NCBI GenBank assembly: GCA_023142975.1
Contig: JAGLIN010000030.1
Span: 1 to 20,558 of the forward strand
Reading direction: 5' to 3'
Source: Candidatus Parcubacteria bacterium
Lineage (GTDB): Bacteria > Patescibacteriota > Minisyncoccia > JAHIHE01 > JAGLIN01
Length of the DNA: 20,558 nucleotides
Positions within the stretch are counted from its first letter, which is position 1; the number at the start of each line of letters is the position of its first letter. Under the pieces are notes generated by a model. The model did not search any database, was not told where the DNA came from, and worked only from the letters and a program-made list of their open reading frames with translations. Made by a program: the position numbers and the translations under genes. Positions 6,111 through 14,804 of this stretch are shown in pieces.

Positions 6111-6138
6111 AAAAAAGAGGCAAAAGCCTCTTTTTTTT
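6111..6138. terminator. bidirectional intrinsic terminator
   Basis: The stem GAGGC (6117-6121) / GCCTC (6126-6130) has an AAAA loop, is extended by an A-run pairing with a T-run, and is followed by eight Ts. Read from either strand it gives a GC stem followed by a U-tract. It closes the rightward pilin operon and can also stop transcription of the leftward glycan cluster. Confidence 0.92.
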
Positions 6139-6320
6139 ATTAATAACTCTAAACTTTGTGGGATAATAGTAAATAAAAGTGCTTATTTTCTTAGTGTTTT
6201 ATAAATAATCTTAATATTTTATTGATCTTTTAGCTACTTATAAACATTTTTCAAGTAGAATGCTTATAACTTTTTACACAATACATTTGAAAAGTCAAGT
6301 TGCTGTTTTATGGGATAGTA
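6139..6320. other. convergent intergenic region, nothing recognised
   Basis: An AT-rich spacer between the convergent pilin and glycan operons. I see no coding sequence, tRNA or strong hairpin in it; only a weak 6-bp stem (6234-6239 / 6253-6258). Confidence 0.5.
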
Positions 6321-7217
6321 TTAAATTGTAATCTTATAATATTTGGTCTTCTCTGTTGGTAGCTTTGTAAAAACACAAATACCGATTTCAAATAAATCTA
6401 TACTTGCTTTGAGATTCTTGTTATTTTTTATTATTGTCCATGCCTCTTTCATTCCTAAAGACCATGAAATGTCATCAAATATAAGAATTGCGTCATCATT
6501 CAAATTCTTCAATATTTTTTCGAAGTAATCTATTGTTGCATTTTTATCATGATGTCCATCAATAAAGATAAGATCAAACGGTTGATTTTTACACAATGTG
6601 TTACTTAATGTATCTCGAAATCGACCAGTGACTACTTCAACTTTTTTTAAATTAAGGTTCTCAAAATTATTTTTGGCTAATAAGGATAATGATTCTGATC
6701 CTTCCATGGTTATAATCTTTCCCTTGTGGTTGAGCTCTAACGCTGCTGCTTGATATGCGGCTGAAAATCCACAAGCAGTTCCTAACTCTAAACACAATAA
6801 GGGTTTAAATTCTCTAATCAACTTAAACAAAAGAAGGTTCCATTTATACGATTTTGAAACGCTGTGGCAAAATTCTCCAACATTCTTAATTTCATTTTTG
6901 CCTTCGTACATCTCTTCTTTTGTTAGATTGTTATTTGGAGACCCTGCTCCATAATCAATAATAGAAATAGTAGAAGTTGAATTATTTAAAATATTTCTTA
7001 ATTCTTCTATTTTATAAATTATTTCCTTTTCTTCATCGTTAATTTTATTATTCAATACTGAATTTATAACATTTGCAAAAGATTTTAGGACTGGATCGTT
7101 TTCATTACCAAGCCTTTCTATTTCTTTTTTTTGATTAAGTTTGTAAATTTTTGTAAATAGTTTTCTTTTTGCCCTATCAAATTTACATTTAATTTTTTTT
7201 GTATAATTCATATTCAT
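6321..7217 (-). CDS. Class I SAM-dependent O-methyltransferase-like protein
   Basis: A 298-aa protein with a Rossmann-type methyltransferase domain in its C-terminal half. Motif I is LELGTACG (143-150), the acidic residue ending strand 2 is Glu172 (TMEGSE), and motif IV is DLIFIDGHHD (215-224), followed by IFDDISW (246-252). Paired acidic residues near the active site resemble the Methyltransf_24 / catechol-O-methyltransferase-like group, some of which are metal dependent. The N-terminal 120 residues are basic and helical and of unknown role. It is the last gene of the leftward glycan cluster (35-bp gap to the GT2 upstream), so a glycan methylation step is likely. The substrate cannot be told from sequence. 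A second ATG two codons in (7211) is equally possible as the start. Confidence 0.78.
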   Translation of the reverse strand: MNMNYTKKIKCKFDRAKRKLFTKIYKLNQKKEIERLGNENDPVLKSFANVINSVLNNKINDEEKEIIYKIEELRNILNNSTSTISIIDYGAGSPNNNLTKEEMYEGKNEIKNVGEFCHSVSKSYKWNLLLFKLIREFKPLLCLELGTACGFSAAYQAAALELNHKGKIITMEGSESLSLLAKNNFENLNLKKVEVVTGRFRDTLSNTLCKNQPFDLIFIDGHHDKNATIDYFEKILKNLNDDAILIFDDISWSLGMKEAWTIIKNNKNLKASIDLFEIGICVFTKLPTEKTKYYKITI

Positions 7218-7252
7218 AATATTGATTTGATTTAATTTAATAATAAAAACTT

Positions 7253-8164
7253 CTATTTTATCTTCTTCATGTATGTATTTGCAATTTCTTTGCAGAAATG
7301 ATACAAGGTTATTATTCTTCTTAAATAATCCGTTAGATACGCTATAAAAATATCTATTTTTTTTATATTTATATGATTAACAGATTTTTTAAGACTATTT
7401 CTTATAAACGAGGATGGACGTACTGGTAATATATACTTTAAAAACAGTATCTTTTCTACACCTTTGCAAGTGTACGCTTTCCCTCTTCCTATTCTCGAAT
7501 GTTTTTTATAAAATTCCTTAAAAGAAGATCTCGCAGGATGATAAACTATAATATCATCATAATATGTTTGCTTTATCCCATAATCATAAGCGCGTCGACC
7601 AAACTCCAAGTCTCCTCCAGAAATTAAATCTCCTCTAAAGAGTCCGACTTTTTTTAAAATAGATTTTTCTATTACCAAAGAACAAGTTGGAGCAAAGTGT
7701 CTATTTTCGACAAATAACATAATATTGAATGCGTTGAGTTTATCATACTTATCAAAAATATTATTTGTTTCTGAAACAATAATTATATTCAGACCTGCGT
7801 AAGAAAATTTATCTTTTTTATATTTATTTTCAATTAGTTGCAATAAATTATTATCAACAAAAGTATCTGAGTCTAAAAAAATAATTAATTCTCCTTCTGC
7901 GCTTTCTATTCCCTTATTTCTTGTGGCATACGAAGTTTGAATATTATTTTCTGTTAATACTTTTATTCTTGTTCCGTTATTATTTCTTGCAATTTCTTTT
8001 ATTACATTTAGGGTGTTGTCTGTTGAATTATTATCAACAGCAATAACCTCATATTTTTCTTTAGAATAATCTTGACCAATAAGAGCGTTTAACAGTTTTT
8101 TAATTCTAAGAGGATCATTATATACTGGGATGATTATACTAATGAAAGGTTTTTGGTTATTCAT
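7253..8164 (-). CDS. Family 2 glycosyltransferase
   Basis: A cytoplasmic GT-A fold enzyme that transfers a sugar from a nucleotide donor to a growing glycan. The 303-aa sequence starts with ISIIIPVYND (8-17), then VDNNSTDNT (43-51) for nucleotide binding and FLDSD (96-100), where Asp-Ser-Asp is the metal-binding DxD. The SGGDLEFGRR block (182-191) supplies the acidic catalytic-base region seen in GT2 enzymes. The C-terminus (about 220-303) is basic and amphipathic, which could attach it to the membrane. Sugar specificity is not predictable. It lies 157 bp from the next gene upstream, and that gap contains a fragment like an epimerase C-terminus. Confidence 0.88.
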   Translation of the reverse strand: MNNQKPFISIIIPVYNDPLRIKKLLNALIGQDYSKEKYEVIAVDNNSTDNTLNVIKEIARNNNGTRIKVLTENNIQTSYATRNKGIESAEGELIIFLDSDTFVDNNLLQLIENKYKKDKFSYAGLNIIIVSETNNIFDKYDKLNAFNIMLFVENRHFAPTCSLVIEKSILKKVGLFRGDLISGGDLEFGRRAYDYGIKQTYYDDIIVYHPARSSFKEFYKKHSRIGRGKAYTCKGVEKILFLKYILPVRPSSFIRNSLKKSVNHINIKKIDIFIAYLTDYLRRIITLYHFCKEIANTYMKKIK

Positions 8165-8182
8165 TTTATTTATTTTTGCAAA

Positions 8183-8236
8183 TTAATCAAGGTTGTTTTT
8201 ATACCATTTATACGCGCTTTCAAGAATTTCCTTTAT
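8183..8236 (-). pseudogene. possible remnant of a sugar-nucleotide epimerase 3' end
   Basis: Read leftward, this stretch encodes the peptide KIKEILESAYKWYKNNLD and a TAA stop. It resembles the C-terminal helix of GalE/NAD-dependent epimerases (I.E.A..W.KN). Upstream in the same frame there are stops within a few codons, and the DNA becomes very AT-rich. A decayed gene end fits well in a glycan cluster. With 18 residues, chance similarity cannot be excluded. Confidence 0.35.
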
Positions 8237-8321
8237 TTTTTATTTCTCTTATTTGCGATTTTATTTTCCGTTTTCTTTTCTATTGTTTATATTTTTTTAA
8301 AAATAATATTTAATAACCAGC

Positions 8322-9521
8322 TTAAGAATGTATGCTCTTATCATATTTATCAAATACTTTCAATAATTCTTTTTCCATAATATCCCAACTATATTTTGCT
8401 ATACATTTTTCTCTCGCTCTTATGCCCATTTCTTTTGCCTCTTTGCTATTTTTAATTATATAGTTAATACTTTTTTCTAATTGATCCGAATCACAATTTT
8501 CAACAATTATGCCGCAACCATCTAAAATTTCTGCCATGTCATTCACATTAGTTGCAATAATTGGCTTCGCCATAGCCATAGCATCAAAAATCTTAGCTGG
8601 AAGTTGCCCAATGGTTGCAATATTTTTCTTTTGCAGTATTACAATAAGATCAGCCATATTAATAAATTCTGGAATTTTCTCAAATGCTTGCATATTTACC
8701 CATTTAAAACTTTTTTTAATTTTTCTTTCCGCATAATTTATGAGATTTTTACAATAAATATCATTATTATCGATACCTACGACAAACAGAATAATGTTGT
8801 TATTATTTATTTTGGCAATAACATCAACAAGATCTTCCAAGCCCTTGTGCGCGCGAGGGCTACCAGAAAACATTATAACTTTTTTGTCATTGCCAATGCC
8901 ATATTTTTCTCTTGTTTTTTTCATATCAAAATTTTCTGGATTAAAAAAATCCGTATCTTTGCCATGAACAATTATCGTTCCTCCGAATTTTTCTTTCAAA
9001 AAACTATTTGAAACCGTCTTATCTTTTACTAAATAAGATAGCTTCTCGCTAACTAAATTACTCCAAAAAGAATCCACGCGATATAGCCTTTTGGCAGAAT
9101 CAATTAGATATTTATAAAATTCGGATTTAGATTGATTTCTAATATTATTTTTAACAAATCCCATTTGCCAATCGTCAATATCTAAAACTAAAGGTTTATT
9201 TTTGATTATTTTCGTAAAAAGACCAATTCCGAAACTTGTAAAAAGATTCTTATTGGCATAAATCACATCCCCATCAATCATATTGATTAGCCTTGTCGTC
9301 TGAAAATATGATCGCAACAAACCTTTTGATTTTAACGAACCTCTTATTTTTATTGATTTATACGTTATACTTTTATCCCATATCACTGGTTGCCAAATCT
9401 TACTGCCAAACATTGGTCCTATAATTTCAACTTCATAATTTCTTTGTAATATTTTTGCAAGCAAATAAGTTCTCCCTAAACAATTGTTTGATAAATTAGC
9501 ATTTAATATTGAAATTTTCAT
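8322..9521 (-). CDS. Family 4 glycosyltransferase
   Basis: A 399-aa GT-B enzyme. The N-terminal acceptor domain includes LVLDIDDW (111-118), a motif seen in a GT4 subgroup. The C-terminal donor domain has MFSGSPRAHKGLEDL (217-231), with the basic residues that hold the donor phosphates, and QLPAKIFDAMAMAKPIIATN (306-325). In that last block the second Glu of the classic EX7E motif is Asp and the first is missing, a pattern common in this subgroup. It starts at ATG 9521, with a conventional MKISILN strand. Donor and acceptor are unknown. Neighbours are a methyltransferase upstream (70-bp gap) and the epimerase-like fragment downstream. Confidence 0.88.
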   Translation of the reverse strand: MKISILNANLSNNCLGRTYLLAKILQRNYEVEIIGPMFGSKIWQPVIWDKSITYKSIKIRGSLKSKGLLRSYFQTTRLINMIDGDVIYANKNLFTSFGIGLFTKIIKNKPLVLDIDDWQMGFVKNNIRNQSKSEFYKYLIDSAKRLYRVDSFWSNLVSEKLSYLVKDKTVSNSFLKEKFGGTIIVHGKDTDFFNPENFDMKKTREKYGIGNDKKVIMFSGSPRAHKGLEDLVDVIAKINNNNIILFVVGIDNNDIYCKNLINYAERKIKKSFKWVNMQAFEKIPEFINMADLIVILQKKNIATIGQLPAKIFDAMAMAKPIIATNVNDMAEILDGCGIIVENCDSDQLEKSINYIIKNSKEAKEMGIRAREKCIAKYSWDIMEKELLKVFDKYDKSIHS

Positions 9522-9591
9522 ATTTAAAAAAATATAACTAGGATTAAATACCTATTTAAAAATCTTTTTATATTTATATTATAGTTTGCTA

Positions 9592-10278
9592 TCAACTGAC
9601 AGCCTTGTGCTGTTTGTTAGTTGAACTTGTCAATTTTTTTGCAACAATAAGATATTGAAAAGTTATTAGATTTGTAAAAGGAGGAAAAGAGATCAAAAAT
9701 GATAATCTATTTAATTTGTGAGGTTTTTCAATAATTCTATAATTGTGTTCTATTTTAATAATTTCAAAACCCGCGTTTTTAAACATTCTTTTTATTGAAT
9801 CTAAAGTAAAAAATCTTAAATGATTTTTATCGTGGATACCTCTTTCGTTATATGGCCAAGAACCCTTAAGCAATAAGTTTAATATAGTTGAATAATGTCT
9901 TATATTTGGTATACTTGCAATAATCACTCCATCTTTTTTTAGGAATACTTTCATATTTTCTATTAATTTCCAAGGATTTATAAGATGCTCTAATATATCC
10001 CCGAAAATAATAACATCAAAATATTCTACTTCAAGACATTTTCTAAGATCAGCTTTTTCTATGTTACACAAAATTACTCTATCCAGTTTTCTTTTTGCCA
10101 TTTCGACCATATTCTTATCAATTTCTATGCCAACTACCTCTGCTTCAAAATTTATTTTTATATTTTCCCCTAAAACGCCATTGCTACAACCAACATCTAA
10201 AATATTTTTAGAACCAAAAGGCACTAAATTTAAAATGTCATTTCGTTTTCCGATATAGGAAGGATTGAGTATTTTCAT
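9592..10278 (-). CDS. Class I SAM-dependent methyltransferase (Methyltransf_23 type)
   Basis: A 228-aa methyltransferase. Motif I is LDVGCSNG (27-34), the adenosine-binding acidic residue is Glu52 (GIEIDK), motif IV is FGDILEHLINP (92-102), and DGVIIASIPN (116-125) forms the next strand. The segment HDKNHLRFFT (149-158) is typical of the group acting in polysaccharide clusters. I start it at ATG 10278; the frame can be extended three codons to a TTG at 10287, with less support. It ends in TGA followed directly by TAG, a double stop. Its neighbour upstream is another methyltransferase 20 bp away; the two belong to different subgroups, so two distinct methylations are plausible. Confidence 0.87.
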   Translation of the reverse strand: MKILNPSYIGKRNDILNLVPFGSKNILDVGCSNGVLGENIKINFEAEVVGIEIDKNMVEMAKRKLDRVILCNIEKADLRKCLEVEYFDVIIFGDILEHLINPWKLIENMKVFLKKDGVIIASIPNIRHYSTILNLLLKGSWPYNERGIHDKNHLRFFTLDSIKRMFKNAGFEIIKIEHNYRIIEKPHKLNRLSFLISFPPFTNLITFQYLIVAKKLTSSTNKQHKAVS

Positions 10279-10298
10279 AAATAACAAGATTCAACATA

Positions 10299-10985
10299 TT
10301 AGTTAGATGTATCATTGTAATACAATACATCTATATGATCTTTATATTTCTTCATTTTAAATATGTTTCTTATATTATTTCTTACAATTTTAATGGTATT
10401 TCTTTTGTGTAAATTGCGGTTGAGGTCATTATTAATTTGAATATATTTTTTCTTAAACTGATCAAAATGATTTTTGTATTTTAAATCAAACGACAAAGAT
10501 TTAATTCCGATCGCAAACACGGTATGTGGCTTTCTTGGATTTCCTTCATAACCTATAATTTTTATTTTAAACTTGCCAAGTAACAATTTAAAGGCTTCTG
10601 GCGTAAATCTCCAATAATCAAAAGGGTGGTCATGTATTGGAAAATCCATTACAGAACTCATGATAACAATCCCATCTTTTTTTAAAACCCTATAAACTTC
10701 ATTTAGCGCGCTATGGCAATTTTGCACATGTTCCAATGTATCCATTAACAAAATTGTTCCAATCGTTGAATCTTGAAATGATAGTTTCTCAATATCTTCT
10801 ATCCTATCAACACCAGTTCCTTTTCTCATATCACATCCTATAAATTCCTTTCCTTCAAAAAATGGCCTAAGATTCGCTATCTCTTCCTGGCCAGAAACCT
10901 GAAAAGATCCCAGCTCAACGATGGGTTCTTGAATAGGAAACTCTTCAGAAAATATTTTTACAATGTTGTTTATATTCTTTCTCAT
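10299..10985 (-). CDS. Class I SAM-dependent methyltransferase (Methyltransf_11-like)
   Basis: A 228-aa protein with IVELGS (22-27) as a shortened motif I, Asp52 at the end of the second strand (GCDMRKG), MDTLEHV (81-87) as motif IV, and LKKDGIVIMSS (101-111). The block HDHPFDYWRFTPEAF (118-132) is a hallmark of a methyltransferase group that accompanies glycosyltransferases in surface-polysaccharide loci. Motif I reads E-L-G-S instead of the usual D-x-G-x-G, so SAM binding may differ. The C-terminal 60 residues are basic and poorly conserved by eye. It lies 53 bp downstream of the flippase gene; no Shine-Dalgarno sequence is seen before the ATG. Confidence 0.82.
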   Translation of the reverse strand: MRKNINNIVKIFSEEFPIQEPIVELGSFQVSGQEEIANLRPFFEGKEFIGCDMRKGTGVDRIEDIEKLSFQDSTIGTILLMDTLEHVQNCHSALNEVYRVLKKDGIVIMSSVMDFPIHDHPFDYWRFTPEAFKLLLGKFKIKIIGYEGNPRKPHTVFAIGIKSLSFDLKYKNHFDQFKKKYIQINNDLNRNLHKRNTIKIVRNNIRNIFKMKKYKDHIDVLYYNDTSN

Positions 10986-11038
10986 GTTATAAGTTTATTA
11001 AAATAAATTATGCAATAGTATAACTGTGTTAGATTTTA

Positions 11039-12532
11039 TTAATTAAAAAGTTTTTTATAATTAAATAACTTACCCAATTGTACATAGAGCAAAACATAAA
11101 ATAAAAGACCAGCAGCAACAAACGCTATAAACGATATAACGTTTGTTTCTATTATTATATTTCTTAATAACACTATAGACAAAACAAGTCCCATTGAACT
11201 TATTAACGGTAGCATTATCATCTTGACAAAAACAAACAATTTGCATCTTATTAGTTTCGTAATTATAACGAAAATTGCAATATTTGGCAACATTGACGAA
11301 AGAATAACAGCTGTAGCAACTCCTAATATTCCCCATTTAATAGCAAGGGGGTATATTAATATCATTAACAAAATTAATACAAATAATTGTAACTTAGTTA
11401 CTATTTTAGGTTTACCAACAGCTTGAAAAACAGGTCCGGTTGTTGCTCCTATTGATCGAATTAATCCCCACAAACATAGCACTTGCATCGCCGGTACCAT
11501 TGGCATCCATTTCTCCCCTAAAAATATCATCGTAAAATCAGAAGCTAAAATAAAAATTAAACCAGCGATTGGAAAAGAAAAAAGAGTAGTGATACTTAGA
11601 ACTTTTAAATATGCCTTTCTTAGTCTTGGAATATCATCTTGCAATTTTGAATAAGCTGGAAAAGTTATTTTAGAAATTACATGCGTTATTCCTGTTGCTG
11701 GAGCATTAGAAATTGAATAGGCAAATTGATAAAAACCAAGCGCGGTAACTCCTAATAATTTTCCCACAAAAATATCATCTCCATGAGTAATCAAAAAAAC
11801 TAACATACTTGATCCCATTACCCATTTTCCAAAGCCCCATAACTCTTTCAATTTTTGAAGATCAATTCTAATTTTGGGACGATAAGAATCAATTCTATAG
11901 GACATTAGTAATCTTATCAGGCTACCAGCTAAAAGTCCAAAAACTAAAGCCCAAACGCTTTGAAAAATGATGGCTACGCTAATTGTTACAACTGCGCTAG
12001 AGAGTGAGCCTAAAAATTGGTATTGGAAATATTTTTTAAATTCTAATTCTTTTTGAAAATAAATTATAGCAATATTAACAAAACTTTTAATAATAACTAC
12101 TAGTCCTATTGTTCTTAAAATTGGAACGACTTCTGGGACATCAAAAAATATTGCTATGTAAGGAGAAGTAAAAAATAAAATTATTGCGATGATTATTCCT
12201 CTTATTATGCCAGCTGTCCAAACGGAATCAAGATAAGAACTAATATCTCCTTTTTTTTGGATCAATGCCCTGTTAAACCCAGTTTGAGAAAAAGTTTCTA
12301 AAATTGATAAAGACAAAAGCGCAATGCCGAAAAGACCGAAGTCGCTTGGAGAAAGCAAGCGAGCTAATACTATAAGTTTAACTAAATTTAACAATCGGGT
12401 AATAACGCGCAAGGAAAAAATCCAAAAACCGCCTCTCATAGTTTTTTGATATAATGAACCATCGGTGCTTTCTAGGAAATTTATTATATCGTATTTATTT
12501 AATATATTATTTATATTTTTTATCAAGATCAT
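11039..12532 (-). CDS. Wzx-like polysaccharide flippase (MOP superfamily)
   Basis: A polytopic inner-membrane protein of 497 aa that would flip undecaprenyl-linked oligosaccharide from the cytoplasmic to the outer face. About 12-14 hydrophobic helices are spread over the length. The MOP pattern near the N-terminus is clear: TMRGGFWIFSLRVITR followed by LARLLSPSDFGLFGIALL. The segment GVTALGFYQFAYSISNAPATGITHVISKI, where the family has its second conserved repeat, marks the start of the second half. The gene starts 1 bp after the stop of the upstream GT4, with AGGA in the end of that gene as a ribosome-binding site, so the two are translationally close. A Wzy polymerase is not evident in the window, unless the GT39-like protein plays another assembly role. 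Confidence 0.92.
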   Translation of the reverse strand: MILIKNINNILNKYDIINFLESTDGSLYQKTMRGGFWIFSLRVITRLLNLVKLIVLARLLSPSDFGLFGIALLSLSILETFSQTGFNRALIQKKGDISSYLDSVWTAGIIRGIIIAIILFFTSPYIAIFFDVPEVVPILRTIGLVVIIKSFVNIAIIYFQKELEFKKYFQYQFLGSLSSAVVTISVAIIFQSVWALVFGLLAGSLIRLLMSYRIDSYRPKIRIDLQKLKELWGFGKWVMGSSMLVFLITHGDDIFVGKLLGVTALGFYQFAYSISNAPATGITHVISKITFPAYSKLQDDIPRLRKAYLKVLSITTLFSFPIAGLIFILASDFTMIFLGEKWMPMVPAMQVLCLWGLIRSIGATTGPVFQAVGKPKIVTKLQLFVLILLMILIYPLAIKWGILGVATAVILSSMLPNIAIFVIITKLIRCKLFVFVKMIMLPLISSMGLVLSIVLLRNIIIETNVISFIAFVAAGLLFYVLLYVQLGKLFNYKKLFN

Positions 12533-12533
12533 T

Positions 12534-13715
12534 TTAATTTCCTAAATATATTTTCATTAATTTTTTGTAATATCCATTATCACTAAATTCTGTTACGAAT
12601 TTTTTATGTCCACTTTCACCCAATTCTTCGCTAAGTTCAATATTTTTATAAAGTTTCTTTATAAAACAACTCATCTCTTTATAATTTCCAGCCTCAAACA
12701 GGTACCCTGTTTTTTTGTGATCTACGATATCAGATATTCCTCCGATATTACTTGCAATCACGGGAATTTTGTTTCTCATTGCTTCTATATTAACTAACCC
12801 AAAAACCTCAAACCAAACACTTGGAACTAAAATTGCCATTGACTGTTGATAATATTTGTCAATATTATTATTATCTATCCTGCCTAAAAATTCAATGTTT
12901 TCTTTTATCCCTAATTCAATTACTAGTTCTTCCATTTCTTTTTTGCACCTACCATCTCCAATAATCTTTAATTTTATATTTAATAAGCCTTCTTTTTTTA
13001 TTAAATAGTCTATACTTTTAATTGCAACATCAATCCCTTTTTCTTTTGAAATTCTCCCAACATAAAGAAATTGTTTGTCGTTTTTTTTAATTTTAATATC
13101 GCCATTGTTCGCGCTTTTTGTGAAATTAGCTAAATAGCCTATTTTTTTTTCAGAAAGATTAAAATCTTTCTTAATAACCAGTTTCATTCTTTTTGAAGGG
13201 CAGATAAAATAATCTACATATTTTTTGATAAAATATCTATGAAATCCAACTTTTATCCACTTGATAAAATGGTATGGCAAATAAACACAGCTCTCATTTT
13301 GCGAAGGACAGTTGGAAAACAAACAAGACAGACCGTATTTCTTTTCACATTCTTCATATTTTTGATCAACATTCCATCCCTTCGGACAATAGTAATAATT
13401 ATTACGCAAAGTCATTACAACTCTCGTTCTCATTCTTTTGGCTGCTAAGATTGGAGAAGGTGATATAAATCTTGCGATATTATTTATATGAACCACATCT
13501 ATTTTATTTTCTCTTATTATTTTTTTTGTTTTGAAATAATTATTTATACTAAACCAGGCATTAAAAAAAGAAAATAAATCAGGCTTTTTTTTATTTTTGC
13601 TTAATAAATAAACTTTGTGTCCATTTTTTTCAAGTATGTTTTTTATTCCCATTATAGAGTTCGCGCTTCCTGTTGAGGAAATATCAAGCCAATCGTTTAT
13701 TAATAATATATTCAT
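12534..13715 (-). CDS. Family 4 glycosyltransferase with cysteine-containing insert
   Basis: A 393-aa GT-B enzyme. The N-terminal domain starts MNILLINDWLDISSTGSAN, with a glycine-containing donor loop, and has VVHINN (74-79). The C-terminal domain shows FLYVGRISKEKGIDVAI (216-232), IIGDG (251-255) and EVFGLVNIEAM, giving the complete EX7E pair Glu303/Glu311. Five cysteines at 110, 123, 131, 136 and 143 cluster in a loop after TLRNNYYYCPKG; several GT4 subfamilies have such an insert, possibly binding a metal. It is followed 1 bp later by the flippase gene. Sugar specificity is unknown. Confidence 0.9.
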   Translation of the reverse strand: MNILLINDWLDISSTGSANSIMGIKNILEKNGHKVYLLSKNKKKPDLFSFFNAWFSINNYFKTKKIIRENKIDVVHINNIARFISPSPILAAKRMRTRVVMTLRNNYYYCPKGWNVDQKYEECEKKYGLSCLFSNCPSQNESCVYLPYHFIKWIKVGFHRYFIKKYVDYFICPSKRMKLVIKKDFNLSEKKIGYLANFTKSANNGDIKIKKNDKQFLYVGRISKEKGIDVAIKSIDYLIKKEGLLNIKLKIIGDGRCKKEMEELVIELGIKENIEFLGRIDNNNIDKYYQQSMAILVPSVWFEVFGLVNIEAMRNKIPVIASNIGGISDIVDHKKTGYLFEAGNYKEMSCFIKKLYKNIELSEELGESGHKKFVTEFSDNGYYKKLMKIYLGN

Positions 13716-13725
13716 AAACTAATAT

Positions 13726-14799
13726 TCAATATCTAATTATATTAATTAATTTATCACAAATAGAATTAATATCAAATTTTAAAGATTTGTTTTTTGATTT
13801 TAAACCCAATGTCAATAACTTGTCTTTGTTTTCAATTAATTCAAACAAATATTTAGTAAGTTCATCTTCATTTTTAAAAATATATCCATTTTCTCCATGA
13901 ATTACTAAATCTCTCAAACAATTATTATCAGAAACTAACAATGGTTTTCCCATAGCAAGTCCTTCAATCGCGGAGAGAGAAAGCCCTAAAACTTTTTTTG
14001 AATGCCTATAGGGAAAAACCAATAAATCACAGGATGCTATAGCATCTTCTATATTATCTATATATCCCCTTATAAATATATTTTTATGTTTTAAAGATAT
14101 TTTTTTTAATTTACTTTCCATATTACCCAATCCAGCTAAAAACAGTTCAATGTCTTCGTTATTTAATTTTAAAAATGAATTTAATAATATGTCAGACCCT
14201 TTACTATAATTCAAATGCCCAAAAAAACCAATTCTAATTTTTTTATTTATTTTATTTTCAATATTGTGAAATTTTGAAAGATCTATTCCTGGCGGCAAAT
14301 GGAAAGTTGTCTTTTTTCTATTATATTTTGAATAAAAATTATATAGCGAGATGTTTGTACAAATAACTTTTTCAAACATCATACAAACATATTTTGTCAA
14401 AAAATGGTTTTTATAATCCAAATCTACAAATTGATATAGCAAATACCTCGGTTTTTTAAAGTTGAATAGGTATAAAGAGAAAACATTTAAAGATTTAAAT
14501 ATGACAGAAGTCGCGAAAAGTAACCATAACTTTGAAATACCCGTTCCGAAGATTATCAAATCTGGTTTTAACTTTGCTGATTTAATAGCCGAGGATATAT
14601 AAAAAGGAGAATTAACTCTTATAATATTATAACTTTTATAGAATTCTTTGCTTTTATGTTTTTTGTTAAATCTACAAGTTATTATTGTCAAATTTGTTTT
14701 TTCTCCTAATTTTTCTGATAAATTCATAACAAATCTCAATATGCCTGAAGGTCTCTTAAGAGGATAATAATATTTTACAATGAAAACAATATTGAGCAT
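13726..14799 (-). CDS. Family 4 glycosyltransferase lacking the first EX7E glutamate
   Basis: A 357-aa GT-B enzyme. The donor half is recognisable: IRIGFFGHLNYSKGSDILL (188-206), LFLAGLGN (219-226), IFIRGYI (241-247), and GLSLSAIEGLAMGKPLLVSD (272-291). The second Glu of the EX7E motif is present (Glu279), but the first position is Leu271. That residue often contacts the donor sugar, so the specificity may be altered or the activity reduced. The N-terminal domain is less conserved by eye. It ends in TGA and lies 10 bp before the downstream GT4 and 5 bp after the upstream one, in the middle of the operon. Confidence 0.84.
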   Translation of the reverse strand: MLNIVFIVKYYYPLKRPSGILRFVMNLSEKLGEKTNLTIITCRFNKKHKSKEFYKSYNIIRVNSPFYISSAIKSAKLKPDLIIFGTGISKLWLLFATSVIFKSLNVFSLYLFNFKKPRYLLYQFVDLDYKNHFLTKYVCMMFEKVICTNISLYNFYSKYNRKKTTFHLPPGIDLSKFHNIENKINKKIRIGFFGHLNYSKGSDILLNSFLKLNNEDIELFLAGLGNMESKLKKISLKHKNIFIRGYIDNIEDAIASCDLLVFPYRHSKKVLGLSLSAIEGLAMGKPLLVSDNNCLRDLVIHGENGYIFKNEDELTKYLFELIENKDKLLTLGLKSKNKSLKFDINSICDKLINIIRY

Positions 14800-14804
14800 A
14801 GAAA

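Noticed and set aside
6234..6258. Weak hairpin CTACTT/AAGTAG in the convergent gap
   Set aside because: Only a 6-bp stem with a 13-nt loop in AT-rich DNA; expected by chance, and the strong terminator at 6111-6138 already serves both strands.
8153..8380. Small hydrophobic plus-strand frame of 75 aa between two glycosyltransferases
   Set aside because: It overlaps both flanking genes, consists of low-complexity T-rich DNA giving Phe/Ile/Leu runs, and the gap is better explained by an epimerase-like remnant on the other strand.
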